Below are positions 47,706 to 56,599 of a stretch of 64,000 bases of DNA, one piece after another (position 1 is the stretch's first letter; each line of letters starts with the position of its first letter). Source of the DNA: Apilactobacillus kunkeei (GTDB lineage: Bacteria; Bacillota; Bacilli; Lactobacillales; Lactobacillaceae); the NCBI RefSeq assembly GCF_001308195.1, contig NZ_JXDF01000018.1, positions 1 through 64,000 of the forward strand, read 5' to 3'. The translations under genes were made by a program, and so were the position numbers. The notes under the pieces were generated by a model. The model ran no database searches. It worked only from the letters and a program-made list of their open reading frames with translations, and was not told where the DNA came from.

Positions 47706-47981
47706 ATGCTTTTGGTAAAAGATAAATTAACAAGCAATGACAAATCACCATTTGATGTTGGTGACCAAGTTTCATTCATGCTAGAAAAGAAGAAATTCCA
47801 AGGAATCATTGAAAAAGGATACAACAACTCATACATGATTGGTTTCCAAACTACCGATCCTGCATTAGAGGACAAATACCACGGAAAGATCGTTATTAAC
47901 AACAAGAACATTACCATGGTAAAAGAAGGACCTCACAACTCAAAAGGGAAAAACAAAGATAGTGAAGCCGACGAAAATTAA
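47706..47981 (+). CDS. DUF2187 family protein
   Basis: 91 residues. The core FDVGDQVSFMLEKKKFQGIIEKGYNNSYMIGF resembles DUF2187 (YkvS-like), a short KOW-like beta domain; the C-terminus is Lys/Glu/Asp-rich. Function unknown. Start ATG follows TAGGAG by 4 bases; a TTG two codons later has better spacing. It is a single-gene unit with its own terminator, divergent from the glucosaminidase gene. Confidence 0.8.
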   Translation: MLLVKDKLTSNDKSPFDVGDQVSFMLEKKKFQGIIEKGYNNSYMIGFQTTDPALEDKYHGKIVINNKNITMVKEGPHNSKGKNKDSEADEN

Positions 47982-47982
47982 T

Positions 47983-48020
47983 AAAAAAGCACTGATGACA
48001 TTAGTCATCGGTGCTTTTTT
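47983..48020. terminator. Bidirectional terminator
   Basis: AAAAAGCACTGATGAC pairs with GTCATCGGTGCTTTTT around a 4-base loop (one G-T pair). It serves the convergent DUF2187 and ECF S-component genes. Confidence 0.88.
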
Positions 48021-48603
48021 TACGTATTTTCAATAGTGGTGAACCAATCACTGGTACCAATGCACCAGATAGAATGGCTTCCACTAGTCCGTTGGTTGCT
48101 GCTACGAACAATAAGTATGGTAGTAATTGATCAACATTAATTTGGTAAATATTAAATGCATCCCCACGATAGAATACATAGATTAATCCTAACACCACAA
48201 TGGTATTAACTAGTGAACTAACAAAACCAGTGATTGCCATGTACATACGATATGGCTTGTTAGGTTTGTATAGACGTTTGAAAATTAATCCAGCGACTAA
48301 ACCAACTAGAATTCTTGGTAGAACAGAGACTAGTGGGTTGGTAAATACATAGATTGCTAAAGGACTGGTTGGCCACCAGAATGCACGGACAAATGTGATT
48401 AATCCCCAAACACCACCAACAATTGCACCATCTTTAGTGCCAAGCAAGATTGCAGCTAATACAACTGTGATTGGAATGATGGTAACGCTAAGTGGTCCAA
48501 TTGGAATGTTTCCCAATCCAGGGATACTTGTTTGTACGATAATTATTGCGATAAACACGGATAAGATGTTCATCTTATAAGCTTTATTTCTAATGATTAT
48601 CAT
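48001..48603 (-). CDS. ECF transporter S-component (possible pantothenate type)
   Basis: 200 residues with about six membrane segments: IAIIIVQTSIPGLGNIPIGPLSVTIIPI near the N-terminus, GTKDGAIVGGVWGLITFVRAFWWP, and a polar tail. S-components give substrate specificity and use the shared EcfA1-A2-T module, whose genes lie at 50520-52991. The pattern is closest to vitamin-type S-components, perhaps PanT, but the vitamin is inference. The ATG at 48603 directly abuts AGGAG, so a start at ATC or ATT codons 3-4 should be considered. Confidence 0.82.
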   Translation of the reverse strand: MIIIRNKAYKMNILSVFIAIIIVQTSIPGLGNIPIGPLSVTIIPITVVLAAILLGTKDGAIVGGVWGLITFVRAFWWPTSPLAIYVFTNPLVSVLPRILVGLVAGLIFKRLYKPNKPYRMYMAITGFVSSLVNTIVVLGLIYVFYRGDAFNIYQINVDQLLPYLLFVAATNGLVEAILSGALVPVIGSPLLKIRKKSTDD

Positions 48604-48683
48604 CTCCTCTTTGAGATTTTACTTTCATATAAAACAACATTGAATATTAAACACTATTTTAATTAATAAGTCCACTTATGTAT

Positions 48684-48715
48684 AAAAAAAGAACTTCCAC
48701 ACGGGAAGTTCTTTT
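48684..48715 (-). terminator. Terminator after rpsI
   Basis: AAAAGAACTTCC pairs with GGGAAGTTCTTTT around a short loop; a long T-run follows on the minus strand. Confidence 0.87.
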
Positions 48716-48738
48716 GAAAACAAAAAGATAAGTGTATC

Positions 48739-49131
48739 TTAACGTTTTGAGAATTGACCAGCTTTACGAGCTTTCTTAAGACCTGGTTTCTTACGTTCTT
48801 TCATACGAGCGTCACGAGTTAATAAACCGGCACTCTTTAATGAAGCACGGAAGTCAGGATCTACTTCTAGCAATGCACGAGCGATTCCGTGACGAGCTGC
48901 ACCAGCTTGTCCTGAGAAACCACCACCGTTAACATTGATTAAAGCATCGTAGTTACCTGATGTTTCAGTAACATTGAATGGTTGCATTACCACTGCTCTT
49001 AAGTTAGGGAATGGAATGTAATCTTCAATATCCTTTTTGTTCATAACAACTTTACCAGTACCGGGTACTAAAATTACTCGGGCTACTGAGTCTTTACGAC
49101 GGCCTGTGCCGCGATATTGTACTTGAGCCAA
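48739..49131 (-). CDS. rpsI: 30S ribosomal protein S9
   Basis: 130 residues, full length, ending in the typical [18 protein letters not shown], whose final KR contacts P-site tRNA. It follows rplM by 13 bases and ends the L13-S9 unit. Confidence 0.97.
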   Translation of the reverse strand: MAQVQYRGTGRRKDSVARVILVPGTGKVVMNKKDIEDYIPFPNLRAVVMQPFNVTETSGNYDALINVNGGGFSGQAGAARHGIARALLEVDPDFRASLKSAGLLTRDARMKERKKPGLKKARKAGQFSKR

Positions 49132-49144
49132 TTAAGTTTCCTCC

Positions 49145-49588
49145 TTAAATTAGGTTATTAATGTCTAATACTTCAGGGTTTTGTGCTTGGTGAGCATGGT
49201 TAGCATCAGCGTATACGTGTAAGTGTAGTAATTGCTTGTGAGCTAATGTACCACTTGGTAGCATACCTTTAACTGATGTTTCAACTAACTTGTCTGGAGT
49301 ATCATTTAACATTTGACCAGCAGTTTTTTGTTTTAGACCACCTAAATAACCTGTGTGGTGGGAGTATAGCTTATCGCTAGCTTTACGACCTGTTAATGCA
49401 ACTTTTGAAGCATTAATAACAATAACGTTATCGCCAGTATCTACATGAGGTGTAAATGTTGGCTTGTTTTTTCCTCGTAAAATAGAAGCAACGACAGTTG
49501 ATAGACGACCTAAACTGATATCAGTTGCGTCAATGATGTACCACTTGCGTTCTACTTCACCTGGTTTTGCCATATATGTTGTACGCAC
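49145..49588 (-). CDS. rplM: 50S ribosomal protein L13
   Basis: 147 residues, GTG start after GGAGGA, giving the family start [21 protein letters not shown]. Full length. It is preceded by its own promoter and a structured leader (49611-49662) that fits L13-type autoregulation. Confidence 0.97.
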   Translation of the reverse strand: MRTTYMAKPGEVERKWYIIDATDISLGRLSTVVASILRGKNKPTFTPHVDTGDNVIVINASKVALTGRKASDKLYSHHTGYLGGLKQKTAGQMLNDTPDKLVETSVKGMLPSGTLAHKQLLHLHVYADANHAHQAQNPEVLDINNLI

Positions 49589-49610
49589 TTTAATCTTCCT
49601 CCATGTTTCT

Positions 49611-49662
49611 GTGTTTGTTCGACACCAATATAAGTTTCCGGGGCTTATTGTGGGGCAAACAA
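49611..49662 (-). promoter_or_regulatory. Candidate L13 leader structure
   Basis: On the minus strand TGTTTG (49656-49661) pairs with CAAACA (49612-49617), and inside it ACAATAAG pairs with CTTATATTG around GCCCCGGAAA. It lies between the rplM promoter and start. Firmicutes L13 leaders bind L13 and regulate the operon; family membership here is by position and shape only. Confidence 0.5.
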
Positions 49663-49673
49663 TACCATGCTTT

Positions 49674-49702
49674 ATACTACAATTTTTTAATTATAAAGTC
49701 AA
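49674..49702 (-). promoter_or_regulatory. Promoter of rplM-rpsI
   Basis: Minus-strand -35 TTGACT (49697-49702), 17-base spacer and -10 TAGTAT (49674-49679), just downstream of truA. It separates L13-S9 transcription from the upstream ecf-truA unit. Confidence 0.6.
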
Positions 49703-49709
49703 CCTAAAA

Positions 49710-50510
49710 TCATCTTTGATGATGAGGTAGTTTTGTAGGATGAGCAGGATCATCTCCCTCATAGTATACATGTTTTAAGTATAGTCCGCTAGCGGGAACC
49801 GTTCTTCTTGCTTCAGTACGATCCTTAACTTCGTATAGTCTTAAAATATCATGTACATCCCTTGAACCTGAACCAATTTCAACTAAAACCCCTACCATGA
49901 TTCTGACCATGTTATATAGGAAACCATTACCGTAAAATTCGAATATCAATTCATTTTCTTTTTCATCAATTCGACATTTTGCTTCGTAGATGGTTCTGAC
50001 ATTGGTTCTAGCTGATGAACCTGACGCAACAAAACTAGTAAAGTCATGTTCACCAATCAAGTCCTTTAGCGCAATGTTAATCTTGTCGATATCAACCGGG
50101 AATCTCCATTGAGCTGTATATCTACGTTTAAATGGATTACGGAATTCACCCATATCCATTCGATACATGTATCGCTTACCTGATACATCGTATCTAGCGT
50201 GAAAGTCGCTTGGGACCTTTTCTACCTTTTTAATTTGAACATCCAAAGGTAGCATACTGTTCAATGCCTTTAGCATGTTTTCTTCAGGAAGGTCGTATGG
50301 AAAGTCAAAATGAACGACCTGTCCCAATGCATGGACCCCTGCGTCTGTTCTACCGGATCCATAAACAGTAATCGCTGGGTCCGGATTTTTGGCCATCTTA
50401 TTAACAATCTTGGTTAAGATTCCTTCGATGGTTCTTTTCTTTGGCTGACGTTGAAACCCATAAAAGTCGGTTCCATCATAAGCCATCGTGATTTTATAAC
50501 GATATGACAT
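49710..50510 (-). CDS. truA: tRNA pseudouridine synthase A
   Basis: 266 residues. The catalytic Asp lies in [27 protein letters not shown] and [17 protein letters not shown] are other TruA motifs. It makes pseudouridine at 38-40 of tRNAs. It follows ecfT by 9 bases. Confidence 0.95.
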   Translation of the reverse strand: MSYRYKITMAYDGTDFYGFQRQPKKRTIEGILTKIVNKMAKNPDPAITVYGSGRTDAGVHALGQVVHFDFPYDLPEENMLKALNSMLPLDVQIKKVEKVPSDFHARYDVSGKRYMYRMDMGEFRNPFKRRYTAQWRFPVDIDKINIALKDLIGEHDFTSFVASGSSARTNVRTIYEAKCRIDEKENELIFEFYGNGFLYNMVRIMVGVLVEIGSGSRDVHDILRLYEVKDRTEARRTVPASGLYLKHVYYEGDDPAHPTKLPHHQR

Positions 50511-50519
50511 TTCTATTAT

Positions 50520-51314
50520 CTAACTCCTATATATAAATATAACTATCGCCATGACTAAAATTAATAGCATGCATACAAAATCATTTGGTTTCCATTTAAA
50601 TGTATGAAAGTGAGAACGTTCCTTGTTAGTCTGATATCCCCTTGCTTCCATCGCGATACTTAAATCATCGGCATGCTTAAAGGCACTGACAAACAAAGGT
50701 ATCAATAATGGGACAAACGCCTTAACACGTTTGATTAGTCCCCCATCACCGAAGTCGACACCACGAGAACGTTGTGCATCCATGATTAATTTAGTTTCAT
50801 CCGTTAAGGTTGGCACGAATCTCAATGAGATTGAAATCATCAAAGAGAAAGTTTCAACCGGGAAATTAAATCGCTTTAGTGGTTTTAATAACGAACTAAT
50901 ACCTTGTGAGATTTCAAGTGGTGATGTCGTTAGTGTCAACACAGTCGACATCGCAATGATTAGCATAAAACGAATCGTTAATACGATTGCGTTTAAAATT
51001 CCATAGCTTGTTAGTTTAACAATTCCCCATGAGAAGTAAACGTGACCACCTGATCCAAAGAATACCTGAATCATGACTGTGAAGATAATTACCCACAGCA
51101 TTGGCATTAATCCCTTGATGAAGTATCCAAAAGAACACTTTGATAACAAGACGAATAACAACACAGTTGCTGCCATCACGACGTATGTAATTAAATTGTT
51201 GGCAAAGAAAACCATGATGATATAGGCAAATGCGATTAACATCTTGGCGGCTGGATTCATTTTATGAATTAGTGAGTTACCAGGAAGGTATCTTCCAAAT
51301 ATAAAGTTATTCAT
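50520..51314 (-). CDS. ecfT: ECF transporter transmembrane subunit EcfT
   Basis: 264 residues from the ATG at 51314, giving MNNFIFGRYLPGNSLIHKM; an ATG four codons earlier (51326) is equally open. Both overlap the end of ecfA2, so translation is coupled. About five membrane segments; the coupling helices contain AQRSRGVD and AMEARGY, the Ala-Arg-Gly signatures of EcfT. It joins EcfA1/A2 to interchangeable S-components such as the one at 48001-48603. Confidence 0.94.
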   Translation of the reverse strand: MNNFIFGRYLPGNSLIHKMNPAAKMLIAFAYIIMVFFANNLITYVVMAATVLLFVLLSKCSFGYFIKGLMPMLWVIIFTVMIQVFFGSGGHVYFSWGIVKLTSYGILNAIVLTIRFMLIIAMSTVLTLTTSPLEISQGISSLLKPLKRFNFPVETFSLMISISLRFVPTLTDETKLIMDAQRSRGVDFGDGGLIKRVKAFVPLLIPLFVSAFKHADDLSIAMEARGYQTNKERSHFHTFKWKPNDFVCMLLILVMAIVIFIYRS

Positions 51315-52182
51315 CCTTATCTTCATTCCTTAATTTATTAATGATGCCGTTAATTAATTCGTCCGCGTCTAAAGATAACTTATCAAGTTCTACACCTTTA
51401 TCAGCCAAATCCTTGGTAATCTTAACAGTCTCAGGTACTTGTAAATCATACTTGTTCAAGAAATCCACATCCGTGAATAGTTCGTCAGGATAACATTTTT
51501 TAACAACCTTACCGCCACTCATCACGACTACTCGATCAGAGTATTTGGCGACGTCATCCATTTGGTGACTAACTAAAACGATTGTCATGTTTTCTTCTCG
51601 ATTAAGTCTTCTAATCAAGTCGAGGATATATTGTTGTCCCTCTAAATCTAAACCAGCTGTTGGTTCATCTAACACTAGGATTTCTGGGTTCATTGCTAAA
51701 ACTCCAGCAATCGCTACCCTTCTCTTTTGACCACCCGATAAATCAAATGGTGACTTCTTCAATAGGTCATGGTCTAAATGCACCAAGTCAGATGCATGCA
51801 TCACAGTATCGTTTAGTTCGTCTCCGGTAACGCCAAAGTTACTTGGACCAAAGGCAATGTCTTCCTCCACTGTTTCCGCAAACAGTTGTTGTTCTGGAAA
51901 CTGGAATACCATGCCAATCTTTTGACGGAGTGGCTTTAGGTGCTTGTTATTAGTACGACTTGTGATTTCCTTATCACCAATTGTGACACTACCACTAGTT
52001 GGCTTTAATAAGGCATTGATGTGTTTAATCAATGTCGATTTTCCACTACCAGTCTTACCGATAATTGAAACAAAAGAACCACTCTTTATCTTCAATGAGA
52101 CATCTTCTAGAGCATGAAATTCTAATGGCGTGTTTTCTTGATATACGTGGCTTACATTTTTGAATAATATTGCGTTATCCAT
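51307..52182 (-). CDS. ecfA2: ECF transporter ATPase EcfA2
   Basis: 291 residues. Walker A GKTGSGKST, signature LSGGQKRR, Walker B ILVLDEPTAGLD, switch His SHQMDDV. It pairs with EcfA1 in group-II vitamin transporters. Its start overlaps the ecfA1 end by 31 bases. Ribosome site GAGGAG. Confidence 0.95.
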   Translation of the reverse strand: MDNAILFKNVSHVYQENTPLEFHALEDVSLKIKSGSFVSIIGKTGSGKSTLIKHINALLKPTSGSVTIGDKEITSRTNNKHLKPLRQKIGMVFQFPEQQLFAETVEEDIAFGPSNFGVTGDELNDTVMHASDLVHLDHDLLKKSPFDLSGGQKRRVAIAGVLAMNPEILVLDEPTAGLDLEGQQYILDLIRRLNREENMTIVLVSHQMDDVAKYSDRVVVMSGGKVVKKCYPDELFTDVDFLNKYDLQVPETVKITKDLADKGVELDKLSLDADELINGIINKLRNEDKDE

Positions 52183-52991
52183 TCTACAATCTCCTCGTCA
52201 TTCAAATAGTCATCAGAAATATCAAAGCCCTCTTCCTTTAATCTCAAACGTAGTTGTTCTGAGAAAGGTAGCTTCAAACCATATTCCTCGACATTGTCTA
52301 ATTCAGTGAATAGCTTTTGTGGAGTGGTATCTAATACCATCTTACCGTCACGAATTAGAATCGTACGATCTGATTTTTCGATTTCGTTAATATCGTGTGA
52401 AATCGATAATACAGTTAGATTATACTTTGTTCTAACCTCATTAATCAAATTTGTTATTAAGTATTTTGCTTTTGGATCTAACATGCTAGTGGCTTCATCC
52501 AAGATAATAATCTTTGGATTCATGGCTAGAATCCCCGCAATGGCAACACGTTGCTTTTGTCCACCTGACAATCTTGTTGGGTCCTTTTCAGCATAGTCCA
52601 ACATATCAACGTCAGTTAACGCCTTTTCAACCGCAGCCTTCATCTTATCCTGTGGCATGTTTCTGTTTTCTAAACCAAATGCGATATCATCTTGCACCGT
52701 TGATGCCACAAACTGGTTGTTAGGATCTTGGAAAACAATCCCAATTCTATCTCTTATGTCATTAACAGTATCTTCGTTTAATTCAATTCCATCAACTTTG
52801 ATACTGCCGCTTTGGGCCTTTAATAAACCATCTAGTAAGCTAATTAGTGTCGATTTTCCACTACCGTTTTTTCCGATAATGGATACCCATTCACCTTCAT
52901 TAATATCAAAGGATAAATCATTTACAGCAAAGTTGGTTGAATCAGTATATTTAAATTTTAGGTTTGATACATTGATAATCTTACTAGACAC
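52152..52991 (-). CDS. ecfA1: ECF transporter ATPase EcfA1
   Basis: 279 residues from the GTG at 52991 (MSSKIINVSNLKFKY), after GGGGTGA; the 25 upstream in-frame codons lie in the intergenic structured element. Walker A GKNGSGKST, signature LSGGQKQR, Walker B IILDEATSMLD, SHDINEI. It is the first gene of the ecf-truA unit, 164 bases after rplQ. Confidence 0.94.
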   Translation of the reverse strand: MSSKIINVSNLKFKYTDSTNFAVNDLSFDINEGEWVSIIGKNGSGKSTLISLLDGLLKAQSGSIKVDGIELNEDTVNDIRDRIGIVFQDPNNQFVASTVQDDIAFGLENRNMPQDKMKAAVEKALTDVDMLDYAEKDPTRLSGGQKQRVAIAGILAMNPKIIILDEATSMLDPKAKYLITNLINEVRTKYNLTVLSISHDINEIEKSDRTILIRDGKMVLDTTPQKLFTELDNVEEYGLKLPFSEQLRLRLKEEGFDISDDYLNDEEIVEWITQYYSKM

Positions 52992-53018
52992 TTCATTCAC
53001 CCCGTTTAAAATTATGTA

Positions 53019-53123
53019 TAAAAAAATCACTAATAGGCTATTGATGCGAAGCAAAGCTCCATTCAAGCTAGACTTGGGGCTTGCCCATCATCATAACGCT
53101 TTATATCAATAGCCCTAGTGATT
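53019..53123 (-). terminator. Large branched inverted repeat with T-tract between rplQ and ecfA1
   Basis: On the minus strand AAATCACTA-GGCTATTGAT pairs with ATCAATAGCC-TAGTGATTT, enclosing about 60 bases with further short stems (AGCT/AGCT) and followed by T7. It could end the ribosomal operon. At about 105 bases it is much longer than usual and lies about 30 bases before the ecfA1 start, so a conditional leader for the vitamin-transport module is possible. Confidence 0.6.
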
Positions 53124-53155
53124 TGTTGTTACTATTTAATTAAGTTTACGATTAA

Positions 53156-53539
53156 TTAATCAACTAATTGTAAAATAACCATTGATGCACCGTCACCACG
53201 ACGAGGCATAGTCTTTAGAATACGAGTGTAACCACCGTTACGTTCTGCATACTTAGGAGCAATTTCATCAAATAGCTTTTGTAATGCAGTAGTAACAGTT
53301 ACGTCATCACCATCTTCTTTAGCGTCAGCAACTACGTTTTGTAGGAATGCTGCAGCTTGACGACGAGCATGAAGATCTCCACGCTTACCAAGAGTAATCA
53401 TCTTTTCAGCAGTTGAGCGTACTTCTTTAGCACGAGCTTCAGTGGTCTTAATTTCACCGTTTACTAACAAGTCAGTAGTTAGGTTACGTAGTAATGAACG
53501 ACGGTGTGCACTAGTACGTTGTAATTTACGGTAACTCAT
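53156..53539 (-). CDS. rplQ: 50S ribosomal protein L17
   Basis: 127 residues, beginning [20 protein letters not shown] and ending in the usual [15 protein letters not shown]. Last gene of the alpha operon, 21 bases after rpoA, before the structured element. Confidence 0.97.
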   Translation of the reverse strand: MSYRKLQRTSAHRRSLLRNLTTDLLVNGEIKTTEARAKEVRSTAEKMITLGKRGDLHARRQAAAFLQNVVADAKEDGDDVTVTTALQKLFDEIAPKYAERNGGYTRILKTMPRRGDGASMVILQLVD

Positions 53540-53560
53540 AAATGGATATCCTCCTTTATA

Positions 53561-54511
53561 CTAATCTTCTTTACGCAATGACAATCCAAGGGCTTCTAAC
53601 TTATTCTTTACTTCAACAAGTGACTTACGTCCTAAGTTACGAACCTTCATCATGTCTGCTTCGCTTTTGTTGGTTAATTCTTGAACAGTGTTGATTCCTG
53701 CACGCTTCAAACAGTTGTATGAACGAACTGATAAGTCCAATTCTTCAATTGTCATTTCAAGCATCTTTTCTTTGTGTGTTTCTTCCTTTTCAACCATAAC
53801 TTCAGTGTTCTTGGCTTCATCGGTAAGATCAACAAACATAGCAAGATGGTCGTTTAGAATCTTGGCTGCTAAACTAATTGCTTCACTAGGAGTGATGGAA
53901 CCATCAGTCCAAACGTCAAGAGTTAGCTTATCAAAGTCAGATCTTTGACCAACACGTGCGTTTTCAACTTGATAATTAACACGTTCGATTGGGGTATAAA
54001 TGGAATCAACTGGTAAGACACCGATTGGCATTCCATCATTACGAGCCTTATTCTCATCAGCAGAAACATATCCGCGACCCTTGTTTGCAGTCATTCTCAT
54101 GTGGAATGTAGAACCTTCAGCAACTGTAGCGATGTGTAAGTCTGGATTTAAGACAGTTACATCACCATCAGCCTGAATGTCTCCAGCAGTTACTTGAGCT
54201 GGACCTGTAACATTGATTTCCATTTCTTTGTCTTCGCCATCTTCGGCATCCAACTTCAATGAAATCTTCTTAACATTTAAAATAATTTGAGTTACGTCTT
54301 CTACAACACCAGGTACTGTAGAAAATTCATGTAAAACATCATCAATTTGAATGCTAGTTACGGCTGCACCAGGTAAAGATGAAAGTAAAATTCTACGCAA
54401 CGAGTTTCCAAGAGTTGTTCCGTATCCACGTTCTAGTGGTTCAACAACAACTTCTCCATAATTATCAGTTTCATCAATCTTATGAATATTAGGTTTTTCA
54501 AATTCAATCAT
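53561..54511 (-). CDS. rpoA: RNA polymerase alpha subunit
   Basis: 316 residues. N-terminal dimerisation domain with [25 protein letters not shown]; flexible linker about 225-245; C-terminal domain with [14 protein letters not shown] and [15 protein letters not shown] for UP-element DNA contacts. Placed between S11 and L17 as usual. Such UP-element contacts would matter at the AT-rich rRNA promoters at the left edge. Confidence 0.97.
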   Translation of the reverse strand: MIEFEKPNIHKIDETDNYGEVVVEPLERGYGTTLGNSLRRILLSSLPGAAVTSIQIDDVLHEFSTVPGVVEDVTQIILNVKKISLKLDAEDGEDKEMEINVTGPAQVTAGDIQADGDVTVLNPDLHIATVAEGSTFHMRMTANKGRGYVSADENKARNDGMPIGVLPVDSIYTPIERVNYQVENARVGQRSDFDKLTLDVWTDGSITPSEAISLAAKILNDHLAMFVDLTDEAKNTEVMVEKEETHKEKMLEMTIEELDLSVRSYNCLKRAGINTVQELTNKSEADMMKVRNLGRKSLVEVKNKLEALGLSLRKED

Positions 54512-54584
54512 TCTTATCTTCTACCCCTTTCAAAACGCTCTGAGTTAAATATTAATTAGTCCATCATACAGAGATGAGAATAAA

Positions 54585-54974
54585 TTAAACTCTACGACGC
54601 TTTGGAGGACGAGATCCATTATGTGGAACTGGAGTAACATCACGAATAGCAGCAACTTCTAAACCAGTTGATTGAAGTGCACGGATAGCTGATTCACGAC
54701 CTGAACCAGGACCTTTAACAGCAACTTCAACAGTCTTCATACCATGTTCCATAGCTGTCTTAGCAGCGGCTTCTGAAGCCATTTGTGCAGCAAATGGAGT
54801 TGATTTACGACTTCCACGGAATCCTAAAGCACCAGCAGATGACCAAGCAATTGCATTACCTTGCATGTCGGTAATCATAACTAATGTGTTATTAAAAGTA
54901 GAGTGAATGTGAGCAACACCAGATTCGATGTTCTTCTTTACTCTACGCTTACGAGAACCTTTCTTTTGAACCAT
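54585..54974 (-). CDS. rpsK: 30S ribosomal protein S11
   Basis: 129 residues with [18 protein letters not shown] and the terminal [19 protein letters not shown]. Platform protein of the 30S subunit. It follows rpsM by 23 bases. Confidence 0.97.
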   Translation of the reverse strand: MVQKKGSRKRRVKKNIESGVAHIHSTFNNTLVMITDMQGNAIAWSSAGALGFRGSRKSTPFAAQMASEAAAKTAMEHGMKTVEVAVKGPGSGRESAIRALQSTGLEVAAIRDVTPVPHNGSRPPKRRRV

Positions 54975-54997
54975 GATTTACTAACCTCCTTTATTTA

Positions 54998-55363
54998 TTA
55001 TTTTTTCTTACCAGCAATAGTTACTTTTTTACCCTTACGAGTACGGGCGTTGTTCTTTGTGTGTTGACCTCTAACAGGTAAACCACGACGGTGACGCATT
55101 CCACGGTAAGAACCAATTTCTTGAAGCTTCTTGATATTCATTCTTACTTCACGACGTAAGTCACCTTCAATTTTGTAATTGTCAACAACTTCACGGATTT
55201 TATCTTCTTGGTCTGGAGTTAGATCACGAACACGAACATCTTCTGAAACGCCAGCCTTTGAAAGGATTTCAGCAGCTCTGCTTTGACCGATTCCAAAGAT
55301 GCTAGTTAGACCAATAACGATACGCTTATCACGTGGTAAATCAATTCCGGCGATACGAGCCAT
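54998..55363 (-). CDS. rpsM: 30S ribosomal protein S13
   Basis: 121 residues: [19 protein letters not shown] at the start, helix-two-turn-helix core and basic end ([13 protein letters not shown]). Head protein near P-site tRNA and the B1 bridge. Follows rpmJ. Confidence 0.97.
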   Translation of the reverse strand: MARIAGIDLPRDKRIVIGLTSIFGIGQSRAAEILSKAGVSEDVRVRDLTPDQEDKIREVVDNYKIEGDLRREVRMNIKKLQEIGSYRGMRHRRGLPVRGQHTKNNARTRKGKKVTIAGKKK

Positions 55364-55390
55364 TCAAACACACCTCCTGTTTATATAAAA

Positions 55391-55507
55391 TTACTTACCT
55401 TGTCTTTGTTTATGTTTTGGATTTGAGCAAATGACCATAACACGGCCTTTTCTCTTAATTACTTTACAATTTTCACACATTGGTTTTACTGATGGACGAA
55501 CCTTCAT
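55391..55507 (-). CDS. rpmJ: 50S ribosomal protein L36
   Basis: 38 residues, too short for a simple ORF filter. Translated minus-strand start is [19 protein letters not shown] and the end is [10 protein letters not shown]. The zinc ligands C11, C14, C27 and H32 are intact, so it is the zinc-binding form. Ribosome site AGGAGG lies before the ATG; it lies between infA and rpsM. Confidence 0.95.
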   Translation of the reverse strand: MKVRPSVKPMCENCKVIKRKGRVMVICSNPKHKQRQGK

Positions 55508-55540
55508 TATATAACCCTCCTATACTTCAAGACAGTATCC

Positions 55541-55759
55541 TTACTTATAACGGTAAGTAATACGTCCCTTGCTTAAATCATATGGTGACATTTCAACTGT
55601 GACACGATCACCAGGTAAAATACGAATGTAATGCATTCTAATCTTACCGGAAACGTGAGCTAAAATTTCGTGACCATTTTCTAGTTCAACACGAAACATA
55701 GCATTTGGTAAGGTTTCGCTAACCTTACCTTCAATTTCAATAACATTATCTTTAGACAA
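55541..55759 (-). CDS. infA: Translation initiation factor IF-1
   Basis: 72 residues from a TTG at 55759 after GAGGAGG, matching the family start (M)[14 protein letters not shown] fold with [19 protein letters not shown]. The upstream in-frame extension is rich in hydrophobic residues and is not IF-1. No map gene lies between adk and infA; a 159-base gap without a gene is present. Confidence 0.95.
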   Translation of the reverse strand: MSKDNVIEIEGKVSETLPNAMFRVELENGHEILAHVSGKIRMHYIRILPGDRVTVEMSPYDLSKGRITYRYK

Positions 55760-55918
55760 AGAATTTTCCTCCTCGAAAAATACGATTACTACATAAAGGT
55801 AGCCAAATGCCAAGATATTATCGACAAAGACCGCCATGTAGCTAATCGCAAATACACATGGGTTAGTTTATCACACAAACATACTTCCAGCAACAAATGC
55901 TAGCCGCAGAAGCAATTA

Positions 55919-56575
55919 CTAGAATTGCTTAAGTATTTTGTCAATGTCTTTAGTAACATCATCAATATCTTGACCACCATCAACAGTGAATAATAAATCA
56001 CGTTCTTTGTAAAAATCAATTAATGGTGTATTCATCTTGATGTTTACATCTAAACGATTCTTAACTGTTTCAGGCTTGTCATCACTACGTTGATAAAATT
56101 CATGGCCACCACAAATATCACAAGTATCTTCAACTTTTGGCATTTTGTATAGCTTGTGGTAAGTGGCACCACAGTTCTTACAAATAAATCTACCAGAAAG
56201 TCGATCAACAAGAACTTTAGGGTCAACGTCAATATTTATAACAGCATCCAATGGACGATCAAGCTCTTTACAAATTTCTTGTAAAGCATTTGCTTGTTCG
56301 ATAGTTCTAGGAAAACCGTCTAACATATATCCTTTTTTAGTATCATCTTGTGCAAGACGATCTTTAACAATTCCACATGTTACATCATCAGGAACCAAGT
56401 TCCCTTTGTCAATATATTGTTTTGCCTTTAATCCCATTTCAGTTTGGTCTTTTATAGCGGCACGAAAGATATCTCCAGTAGAGATATGTGGAATACCATA
56501 ATTTTCAATAATGGATTCAGCTTGTGTACCTTTACCAGCTCCAGGAAGCCCCATTAAGATTAAGTTCATTGACAT
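55919..56575 (-). CDS. adk: Adenylate kinase
   Basis: 218 residues. P-loop [10 protein letters not shown], the [11 protein letters not shown]-binding segment, and a LID domain with four zinc-type Cys (CKNC... CDIC). It balances AMP, ADP and ATP. ATG at 56575 follows GGAGG; a second ATG two codons later is possible. 24 bases after secY. Confidence 0.96.
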   Translation of the reverse strand: MSMNLILMGLPGAGKGTQAESIIENYGIPHISTGDIFRAAIKDQTEMGLKAKQYIDKGNLVPDDVTCGIVKDRLAQDDTKKGYMLDGFPRTIEQANALQEICKELDRPLDAVINIDVDPKVLVDRLSGRFICKNCGATYHKLYKMPKVEDTCDICGGHEFYQRSDDKPETVKNRLDVNIKMNTPLIDFYKERDLLFTVDGGQDIDDVTKDIDKILKQF

Positions 56576-56599
56576 ATTTAATTACCTCCATTCACACTT

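Noticed and set aside
55760-55837. N-terminal extension of infA
   Set aside because: It is in front of the GAGGAGG ribosome site and has no similarity to IF-1; the TTG at 55759 gives the exact family start.
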